NCBI GenBank assembly: GCA_022827225.1
Contig: JAJDTJ010000097.1
Location: 1 to 64,000, forward strand
Origin: Candidatus Poribacteria bacterium
GTDB lineage: Bacteria > Poribacteria > WGA-4E > WGA-3G
Length of the DNA stretch: 64,000 nucleotides
Direction of reading: 5' to 3'
Of this stretch, positions 56,768-64,000 are shown piece after piece (position 1 is the stretch's first letter; each line of letters opens with the position of its first letter). The position numbers and the translations under genes are program-made. The notes under the pieces were generated by a model. It saw only the letters and a program-made list of their open reading frames with translations, ran no database searches and was not told the DNA's origin.

Positions 56768-59329
56768 ATGAAACACTTTCACATATTTTCAGTTATTGTA
56801 TTACTTATGTTCACCTGTTTTTTTCCTCACATTGCACAGGCACAGGATGCCTCAACGTGGATGCCGGATTCAAATCTCCGAACCGCTGTCCGAAATTCTC
56901 TTGGGCTTGCAAATGGCGAGGCTTTGACACAAGCAGGCATGTTAAACCTAACCGATCTGAGAGCTGCACGTAGAGGCATAAGCAGTCTCACCGGCTTAGC
57001 GTATGCGACGAACCTAAGTGTAGCGAGGTTAGCACACAATCAAATCTCGGACTTGTCGCCGCTCTCGGGTTTGACTTCGCTGACGAAACTTCGGCTTCAA
57101 GATAACAATATCACGAGTGTTACTTCACTGTCGGGCTTAACAGCACTCACGCAATTATACTTGAATAACAATCAGATAACGGATGTCTCTGCGCTGAGCG
57201 GGTTGGTGAAACTTCAGAAGCTCCGTCTTGCGGGCAATACTTTGACGAATGCCCATGTTTTAGGTTCGCTAACAAATCTCGACAGTATTGATATAACGAT
57301 ACCCGAGCCACCAGACACAGTTGCGCCGGGTGTCAGTATTTCTGTGCCATCGGGTGTGCAGAATGGCGCATTCTCCGTAACAATCACGTTCACGGAGGTA
57401 GTGTCGAATTTCGTCCAAGCAGATGTGAGCCTCTCCGGCACCGCAACAGCGTCTATCACGGCATGGGCAACGACAGATAATACCACCTTTACCGCCACGA
57501 TTACACCGACAACCAGTGGCACCGTGACAATCGGGGTTGCCGCGAATGTCGCTACAGATGCTGCGAGCAACTCAAACACCGCCGCAACCTCGCAAACTGT
57601 GACCGTGGATACTACCGCACCGGGTGTTAGTATTTCCGTGCCATCGGGTGTGCAGTACCGTGCGTTTTCTGTGACGATCACTTTCACAGAGGCAGTATCG
57701 GGTTTTGTCCAAGGAAATGTGAGCCTCTCAGGCACGGCAACTGCATCCATCACAGCATGGAATACGACGGACAATACTACATACGCTGCCACGATTACAC
57801 CGACTACCAACGGCACAGTGACGATCGGCGTTGCCGCGAGTGTCGCTACAGATGCTGCAAGTAACTCAAACACCGCCGCAACATCGCAAACTGTGACCGT
57901 CACTCTGGATAGTACCCCACCGGATGTCAGTATTTCTGTGCCGTCAGGGGTACAGAATAGTGCGTTTTCTGTGACGATCACGTTCACGGAGGCAGTGTCA
58001 GGGTTTACACAATCCGATGTCTCACTCTCAGGCACGGTAAGAGCATCTATCACGGCATGGACAACGACAGATAATACCGTCTATACCGCCCTGATTATAC
58101 CCGCTGCCAGTGGCACCGTGACAATCGGGGTTGCCGCGAATGTCGCTACAGATGTTGCGAACAACCGAAACACTGCCGCAACATCAAAAACTGTGACCAC
58201 CAATATTACAATCACCACGCTATCAGAACGCACGCAACAGGTGCAAGATGCTATTGTCGATGCTGTGGAAGGCGTAGATTCCGTAAATGATGTAACTGAA
58301 GCAGACCTCGCGATGATTGAACAGCTCAGTCTGCGAGGGGAATCAGTTACCTCGCTAAAATCTGGTGATTTCAGTGGGCTTAAAAGACTGAATTCCCTCA
58401 ACCTGGGCGTCAATGATTTTACCAGTTTGCCATCAGGTATCTTTGACCAACTCACCGATCTGAGATCGCTCAGTATATATGACGGCTCTTTGACGAGTTT
58501 ACCGTCAGGTATCTTTGACAAGAACACCAAACTGACAATACTCTTTCTGGGCAACAACGATTTTACCAGTTTACCATCAGGTATCTTTGACAAACTCACG
58601 GCTCTGACAACGCTCGATCTTCGCAGCAACGATTTGGCGAGTTTGTCATCAGAGGTTTTTGACAAGAACACCCAATTGACACAGCTCTACCTGCACGGCA
58701 ACGACTTGACGAGTTTGCCATCAGGCGTTTTTGATGAACTCACCGAACTGACACTGCTCTACATGTACCAAAACGGTTTGGCGAGTTTGCCATCAGGTGT
58801 CTTTGACAATAACACCAAACTGGCAGACCTCAAGTTGAAATTCAACAGAATCAAAGATGTATCCGCCCTTGAAAATTTGACATCGCTCACAACGTTATCT
58901 ATCAGAGCAAATCCGATCTCAGATTATGGACCGATCCGTAGACTCGTCGCAGCAATTGATGCAATTCCGGATCATCCGGGTCTAACTTTAGATACGCCAC
59001 TTCCCAGTGCTGCCCCATCAGCGCAACCGCTGCCAATACAAACTGAACTCCTTGCGAATTTCCCGAACCCGTTCAACCCGGAGACGTGGATACCGTATCA
59101 GTTGGCAAAATCTGCGGATGTATCACTGACAATTTACAATCTGCGTGGTGTTGTGGTGCGGGAGATAAAGTTAGGACATCAGCCTGTGGGTCTATATCGG
59201 AGTCGGGGTCGTGCTATCCATTGGGATGGTCGCAATGCCTTCGGTGAACGCGTGGCGAGTGGTGTATATCTTTATACGTTCACGGCAGGCGATTTTACTG
59301 CGACACGCAAGATGTTGATACGGAAGTAA
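56768..59329 (+). CDS. secreted LRR + Ig-like repeat surface protein with sorting domain
   Basis: 853 residues. Signal peptide 1-25 (FPHIAQAQ). Internalin-type LRRs at about 55-185 (NQISDLSPLSGLTSLTKLRL). Three Ig-like modules of about 97 residues at about 190-480, each starting VSISVPSGVQ and ending NTAATSxTVT. A second LRR block at about 515-735 of the LPSGIFDKLTxLTTL type (variable-lymphocyte-receptor-like spacing). Then a Pro-rich linker and the C-terminal module (NFPNPFNPETWIPYQLAKSA to KMLIRK). Extracellular, ligand-binding by inference. The N terminus is duplicated in the next gene. Confidence 0.85.
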   Translation: MKHFHIFSVIVLLMFTCFFPHIAQAQDASTWMPDSNLRTAVRNSLGLANGEALTQAGMLNLTDLRAARRGISSLTGLAYATNLSVARLAHNQISDLSPLSGLTSLTKLRLQDNNITSVTSLSGLTALTQLYLNNNQITDVSALSGLVKLQKLRLAGNTLTNAHVLGSLTNLDSIDITIPEPPDTVAPGVSISVPSGVQNGAFSVTITFTEVVSNFVQADVSLSGTATASITAWATTDNTTFTATITPTTSGTVTIGVAANVATDAASNSNTAATSQTVTVDTTAPGVSISVPSGVQYRAFSVTITFTEAVSGFVQGNVSLSGTATASITAWNTTDNTTYAATITPTTNGTVTIGVAASVATDAASNSNTAATSQTVTVTLDSTPPDVSISVPSGVQNSAFSVTITFTEAVSGFTQSDVSLSGTVRASITAWTTTDNTVYTALIIPAASGTVTIGVAANVATDVANNRNTAATSKTVTTNITITTLSERTQQVQDAIVDAVEGVDSVNDVTEADLAMIEQLSLRGESVTSLKSGDFSGLKRLNSLNLGVNDFTSLPSGIFDQLTDLRSLSIYDGSLTSLPSGIFDKNTKLTILFLGNNDFTSLPSGIFDKLTALTTLDLRSNDLASLSSEVFDKNTQLTQLYLHGNDLTSLPSGVFDELTELTLLYMYQNGLASLPSGVFDNNTKLADLKLKFNRIKDVSALENLTSLTTLSIRANPISDYGPIRRLVAAIDAIPDHPGLTLDTPLPSAAPSAQPLPIQTELLANFPNPFNPETWIPYQLAKSADVSLTIYNLRGVVVREIKLGHQPVGLYRSRGRAIHWDGRNAFGERVASGVYLYTFTAGDFTATRKMLIRK

Positions 59330-59365
59330 AAGATATTAACGCATTCTAAAAGGGAGACTGAACCT

Positions 59366-60523
59366 ATGAAACGTTCTTACACATTTTTTGCCCTTTTTCT
59401 TGCATTTAGCAGCTGGATTTACGTTGCCGATGCACAAAATACTGCAGAATGGATGCCGGATGCGAATCTCCGCACGGCTGTGCGTGCCTCTCTTGGACTC
59501 GCAGATGGCGATGCTTTGACACAAGCGCGCATGTTAGACCTTACCGATCTTAGAGCTGCGGGTAGAAATATAAGCAGTCTCACCGGCTTAGCGCATGCAA
59601 CGAACCTCACTGTAGCGAGATTAGCACACAATCAAATCTCGGATCTCAGTCCGCTCTCTGGGTTGACCTCGCTAACGAAACTCCGGCTACAAGACAACAG
59701 TATTACGAGCATCAGTTCGCTTTCAGGATTAACGGCCCTCACGCAGTTATTCTTGAATGATAATCAGATTACCGATGTCTCGCCCCTGAGTTCGTTAGTA
59801 AATCTTGAGAAACTTCGGTTGACTGGGAATAATTTGACGAATGCACATTTACTTGGATCGCTTACAAATCTGAACGATGTTGATATAACGATACCGGCAC
59901 CACCGCCGCAGGAACTGCCCCCTCAGGCGTCTGTGGATGTGGATGCGCCGAGTGTGAGTATTTCAGTACCTACGGGTATTCAAAACGATGCGTTTGATGT
60001 GACAATCACGTTTACAGAGGGAGTGTCAGGTTTTGCGCAATCTGATGTTTCACTTTCTGGCACAGCAACTGCGTCCATCACAGCATGGAGCACCACAGAC
60101 AACACGACTTACACTGCTACGATAACACCAACAACCAGCGGCACCGTGACAATCGGTGTCGCCGCGAATGTCGCTACCGATGCCGCAAGCAACCAAAATA
60201 GTGCTGCAACATCGCAAACTGTGACCGTCAATATGGATACTACCTCACCGAGTGTTAGTATTTCCGTGCCATCGGATGTACAGAACGGTGCCTTTAATAT
60301 ATCCATCACCTTTACGGAGGCAGTGTCAGGTTTTACACAATCTGATGTTTCACTTTCTGGCACGGCGACTGCATCTATTACAGCATGGAATACCACAGAC
60401 AATACGACTTACACCGCTACGATTACGCCAACAACCAGCGGCACCGTGACAATCGGTGTTGCTGCGAATGTCGCTACCGATGCCGCAAGCAATCAAAACA
60501 CTGCTACAGTATCAGCGATCTAA
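59366..60523 (+). CDS. LRR + Ig-like surface protein, N-terminal part (frameshifted)
   Basis: 385 residues, GGGAG before the ATG. Signal peptide (LAFSSWIYVADAQ), LRR block at about 55-185 and two Ig-like modules (VSISVPTGIQ, VSISVPSDVQ), closely paralogous to 56768-59329. The frame stops after NTATVSAI in a place where the paralogue continues. The adjoining -1 frame goes straight on with SDLTVFKDMTSLEFISL and another LRR block, so this and the following segment are one gene broken by a frameshift or deletion. Confidence 0.7.
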   Translation: MKRSYTFFALFLAFSSWIYVADAQNTAEWMPDANLRTAVRASLGLADGDALTQARMLDLTDLRAAGRNISSLTGLAHATNLTVARLAHNQISDLSPLSGLTSLTKLRLQDNSITSISSLSGLTALTQLFLNDNQITDVSPLSSLVNLEKLRLTGNNLTNAHLLGSLTNLNDVDITIPAPPPQELPPQASVDVDAPSVSISVPTGIQNDAFDVTITFTEGVSGFAQSDVSLSGTATASITAWSTTDNTTYTATITPTTSGTVTIGVAANVATDAASNQNSAATSQTVTVNMDTTSPSVSISVPSDVQNGAFNISITFTEAVSGFTQSDVSLSGTATASITAWNTTDNTTYTATITPTTSGTVTIGVAANVATDAASNQNTATVSAI

Positions 60524-61827
60524 CGGTATTTAAGGATATGACATCGTTGGAATTTATCTCTCTGTCTAACAATTCTATCAGCGATATATCGGCACTCAAG
60601 AATCTCACATCGTTGACAAGGCTCGAGCTGTATAACAATTCTATCAGCGATATATCGGCACTTAAGGGGCTGACATCGTTGAAAAGGCTCTTGCTGTCTA
60701 ACAATTCTATCAGAGATATATCGGCACTTAAAGGTCTCACATCGTTGACATCGCTCTCTCTGTCTTCCACTGCTATTAGCGATATATCGGCACTTAAAGG
60801 TCTCACATCGTTGACTGGACTCTATCTGGCTTCCACTGCTATCAGCGATATATCGGCACTTGAGGATCTCACATCCTTGACTACGCTTGTTCTGTATAAC
60901 AATTCTATCAGTGATATATCGGCACTTGAGGATCTCACATCGTTGAAAAGGCTCTATCTGGAAGACAATTCTATCAGCGATATATCGGCACTTGAGAATC
61001 TGACTTCCTTGAATACGCTCAATCTGTCTAACAATTCTATCAGCGATATATCGGCACTTGAAGGTCTGACTTCGTTGAGGACTTTATATCTCAGTGGAAA
61101 TTTGATTTCAGATTACGCACCGCTCCGCACACTCATCGCAGCAATTAAGGCAAAGGGTCGTACACTAAACTTCGATATTGATATTGATAATAACCCTCCT
61201 GTATTCACAGATGGCGACAGCACGACTCGCTCGGTAGCCGAGAACACGGCAGCCGGTCAAAACATCGGCACTGCTGTCGGCGCGACCGATACGGATGGTA
61301 GTGACACACTCACCTACACCTTGGGCGGCACAGATGAGGCATCGTTTAGTATTGTTCGCAGATCAGGGCAGCTGCGAACTAAAGCGTCCTTGGATTATGA
61401 AACGAAGACATCTTATACAGTCACGATCACTGTATCTGATGGGAATGATGGCGGAGACAGCATCACGGTTACCATCAATGTCACGGATGTAGCAGGTGCT
61501 GCACCATCCGTGCAAACGCCGCCAGCACCTCCTAATACAACAGCATTGTTGCCAAACTACCCCAACCCGTTCAACCCGGAGACGTGGATACCGTATCAGT
61601 TGGCAAAACCTGCGGATGTATCGCTGACGATTTACAATCTGCGCGGTGTTGTGGTGCGGGAGATAAAGTTAGGGCATCAGGCTGCGGGTGTGTATCGGAG
61701 TCGTAGCCGTGCTATCCATTGGGATGGTTGCAATGCATTCGGTGAAAAGGTAGCGAGTGGTGTATATCTTTATACGTTCACGGCAGGCGATTTTACTGCG
61801 ACACGCAAGATGTTGATACGGAAGTAG
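60517..61827 (+). pseudogene. LRR + cadherin + sorting domain, C-terminal part of the frameshifted gene
   Basis: In the -1 frame relative to the preceding segment: nine 22-residue internalin-type LRRs (ISDISALKGLTSLTSLSLSS), a cadherin-like domain (PPVFTDGDSTTRSVAENTAA, LRTKASLDYETKTSYTVTI) and the C-terminal module (LLPNYPNPFNPETWIPYQL to KMLIRK). The open frame formally starts at 60385, but residues before about 60515 are an out-of-frame reading of the Ig module. Without a frameshift it has neither signal peptide nor ribosome site, so it would not be exported. Confidence 0.7.
60526..61119 (+). repeat. 66-bp tandem repeats encoding LRRs
   Basis: Nine units of 66 bp, each with ATCAGCGATATATCGGCACT then CACATCGTTGA-like words. 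Units 2-8 are nearly identical in the first half, so copy number can change by slippage or recombination. Confidence 0.75.
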
Positions 61828-61852
61828 CATGTTTGTCAGAATCGCGGTGTGT

Positions 61853-62018
61853 TCAGAATCGCGGATTGGACGGATGACGCGGATTACACGGATTTTAAGA
61901 CCCTCTTTTTATGAGGTGTGTTTTCAAAGTTGGTGAACAAATCAGGAAAAGAAACGCAGATAAAAGAAGAAGCATAATCCGCGAAATTCGTGAAATCCGC
62001 GAAAATCCGCGGTTCAGA
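61853..62018. repeat. CGCGGATT inverted-repeat element, copy 2 (empty site)
   Basis: TCAGAATCGCGGATT (61853-61867) and AATCCGCGGTTCAGA (62004-62018) bound a 166-bp element. It aligns with 48166-48447 except for the nested MITE. A partial extra end (GTCAGAATCGCGG) precedes it. It ends 21 nt before the next start codon. Confidence 0.75.
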
Positions 62019-62039
62019 CAAAAAGCAGAGGTGTATATC

Positions 62040-64000
62040 ATGAAAGAGTATATCACACAAAAACGCACGCTACTCGTTTTTGCAATACTGGTGCTGGTTT
62101 GCATTCCGCAGGGTGTCGTTTATGCACAAGGCCCATCTTTTACATCGTCTAACGCAACCCGCACGGTACCAGAAAATACCGCAGCAGGCATAAATATCGG
62201 CGATCCGATACCGGCGGAACCGGGTACTGTCTATGAATACCGCCTCGTTGGGACTGATGCTTCACATTTTACACTTGAGGATATCGGGATAGGTCTCGGC
62301 ATCAGTGACAACGGTAGCGTGGATAGCCAGCTGCGAACCAAGGGTGCGTTAGACTATGAAACCAAAAACTCCTATTCGGTGACACTCCAACTTTTTACTG
62401 GCAATATCGTAATGGTAGGCACACCACCTGTCCCATCTGTCACGTGGAACGCCTCTCCTGCGGATACCATTAGCATCACCATCAACGTCACGAATGTGAA
62501 CGAGGCACCAGCGTTCTCCAGCAGCACCACCACCATCCAAATACCAGAATCCACGAGTGCTAACGCAGACATCAGTAGCCCGATTACCGCAACGGACCCG
62601 GATATTGCCGGTGGCAACACCGATGCCAACCCTGAGACGGCTGACGCTGATACCGTGGCGTACAGCCTCAGCGGCACCACCGCTGCACCGAATGACTATG
62701 AATCGTTTGCGATTAACGCCGAAACCGGACAGTTGAAAGTCGCCGAAAACGTTGACCTCGACTACGACGATCAGAATTCCTATACCTTTATTGTCACCGC
62801 TTCCGATGACACGCTTTCTGGCACCATTGAAGTCACGGTTGAGCTTCAGGATGTAGTCCACGCGCCGCTGTTCATCAATGATATGGGTGAGACAATTACT
62901 GAGGCGAGCTTCGAGATACGAGAGGAGTTACCGCCAGGGACAGATGTCGGTTACGCACTGAAAGTCCGGGTTGACGATGACAACGCCACCGTTACCTATA
63001 GCCTCAGCGCACACGATGACGCACCGAACGACTCTAATTCGTTTACCCTTAATTCAGACGGGCAGCTGAAAATCGCGGATAACGTTCTCCTCGACTACGA
63101 AACGAAGACTGCGTATAAGGTAAATGTCACCGCCTCCGATGGCACCCACAGCACCACCATCCCGGTCACTATTACTGTCACTAACCTTGGATTGAGAATA
63201 ATCAATGAAAATGGTAGTGAGCTTTCCAGTCCAACCACTGTCCACGTAGACGAAGGCGTACCCCGCGGCACAAAAATTGCCGGTCCTTATCGGATTAATG
63301 AGCATAATGCGGTTATTTTTAACTTCTTTGGGGTCAATAATAATAATGATTATCAATCATTCGTACTTGAAAAAAGCTCGAATGAGGATGCGGAAAGAGT
63401 TTGGTACATAATAGCCAAGGACGCTCTGGACTACGAAAGTAAGAACCAGTATCTCGTTGAGATGTTTCCCCAAGTTGTTGGTCATGACGAAAGCGAGAAG
63501 ATTAGGTTAATAATCAACATTAGGGACACAAACGATAACCGACCAGTATTCACGGACGGTGTCCGTGCGACCCGCTCCATCGTAGAGAACACACCGAGTG
63601 GCGAACCTGTCGGAGAACCGATCGCCGCGATGGATGACGATGCCGGCACCACCATTACTTATGCACTACAGGCACACCCGGATGCACCATCGGACGTTGA
63701 TGCGTTTACTATTGACACAGGAACCGGACAGATAAAAACCAATGCCGCACTTGACTACGAAACAAAGACCGTTTATCTTGTAACCGTCACCGCTACCGAT
63801 GATGACCCGAATGATCCGAACGATACGTTCCGCACCACCAGCATACCGGTCACCATCAACGTCATCGACCTTGTCCTGACCTTCATTGAAGAGGACCCCG
63901 CCAGCCGCTCCGTTGCGGAAAACACGGCACGCGGCACAGACATCGGAGACCCGGTGGCTGCCACGGGCCCCGACCCCGGAGAGACATCGACCTATAGCCT
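62040..64000 (+). CDS. cadherin-repeat surface protein, 5' part (runs off the window)
   Basis: ATG at 62040 with AGAGGTG 6 nt upstream; the frame is open for at least 653 codons to the window edge. Signal peptide 1-30 (LVCIPQGVVYAQG). Then at least six cadherin-like modules of about 100 residues, with the hallmarks RTVPENTAAGxNIG, ALDYETKNSYSVT, ITINVTNVNEAPAF, ENVDLDYDDQNSY and DTNDNRPVFTD. Calcium binding is implied by the DxNDN and LDYE motifs. Extracellular adhesion by inference; a C-terminal sorting module is expected beyond the window. Confidence 0.8.
   Translation, partial: MKEYITQKRTLLVFAILVLVCIPQGVVYAQGPSFTSSNATRTVPENTAAGINIGDPIPAEPGTVYEYRLVGTDASHFTLEDIGIGLGISDNGSVDSQLRTKGALDYETKNSYSVTLQLFTGNIVMVGTPPVPSVTWNASPADTISITINVTNVNEAPAFSSSTTTIQIPESTSANADISSPITATDPDIAGGNTDANPETADADTVAYSLSGTTAAPNDYESFAINAETGQLKVAENVDLDYDDQNSYTFIVTASDDTLSGTIEVTVELQDVVHAPLFINDMGETITEASFEIREELPPGTDVGYALKVRVDDDNATVTYSLSAHDDAPNDSNSFTLNSDGQLKIADNVLLDYETKTAYKVNVTASDGTHSTTIPVTITVTNLGLRIINENGSELSSPTTVHVDEGVPRGTKIAGPYRINEHNAVIFNFFGVNNNNDYQSFVLEKSSNEDAERVWYIIAKDALDYESKNQYLVEMFPQVVGHDESEKIRLIINIRDTNDNRPVFTDGVRATRSIVENTPSGEPVGEPIAAMDDDAGTTITYALQAHPDAPSDVDAFTIDTGTGQIKTNAALDYETKTVYLVTVTATDDDPNDPNDTFRTTSIPVTINVIDLVLTFIEEDPASRSVAENTARGTDIGDPVAATGPDPGETSTYS

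Noticed and set aside
60526-61119. CRISPR-like array (regular 66-bp periodicity)
   Set aside because: The repeats are translated in frame as 22-residue leucine-rich repeats with no unique spacers.

Overview
The window looks like part of a Candidatus Poribacteria chromosome (sponge symbiont or relative) or a close neighbour. The main evidence is a C-terminal module with the core PNPFNPETWIPYQL, followed by IYNLRGVVVRE and ending SATRKxLILK, on at least four secreted proteins. Other support comes from large numbers of small dispersed palindromic repeats, lectin, cadherin, Ig-like and LRR surface proteins, and an operon-poor layout. This assignment is inference; no rRNA or other decisive marker is present. 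I saw no tRNA, rRNA or CRISPR array.

Layout. 0.1-6 kb: a secreted protein, a gene-poor repeat-rich stretch with a small MITE family, a WD40 gene cut short by one MITE copy, and two paralogous C-type-lectin-like secreted proteins. 6.2-13.1 kb: a small lipoprotein, then a minus-strand cluster made of an atypical sigma-70-family factor with a Cys-rich N terminus, two paralogous small secreted proteins, two envelope proteins, a TolB-like propeller and a STAS anti-anti-sigma protein. Five copies of a 30-bp promoter-like motif lie before these genes, including one before the sigma gene, which suggests an autoregulated sigma regulon.

13.3-22.8 kb is an accessory, defence-like island. It holds a restriction-modification enzyme (nuclease + methylase, then specificity part) interrupted at a T7 slippery run, an AT-rich protein with a HEPN-like RX4H motif, a small gene pair remnant, and a TIGR04255-type cassette. 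The cassette is flanked by duplicated scraps of the neighbouring GH108-like gene and mutL. 22.8-27.5 kb: GH108-like peptidoglycan hydrolase, mutL and a fused two-domain peptide ABC ATPase. 27.6-34.6 kb: four tandem trypsin-like-protease/TPR genes, one also carrying a formylglycine-enzyme-like domain.

34.7-43.7 kb: a candidate structured small RNA with its own promoter and terminator, ileS (IleRS2 type with a swapped GVHH signature), a three-subunit molybdenum hydroxylase (FAD, 2Fe-2S, Mo) and a MoaD-like/polysaccharide-deacetylase fusion. 43.8-47.2 kb: a 1130-residue unrecognised protein with a Cys cluster and C-terminal winged helix. 47.6-64 kb: a block of very large surface proteins (Big_1-type Ig repeats, LRR, cadherin) plus a lipoprotein and a dockerin-tagged oligopeptide-binding protein. 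These are separated by repeat elements, one of which contains a MITE with a TA target duplication. The last cadherin-type gene runs off the window.
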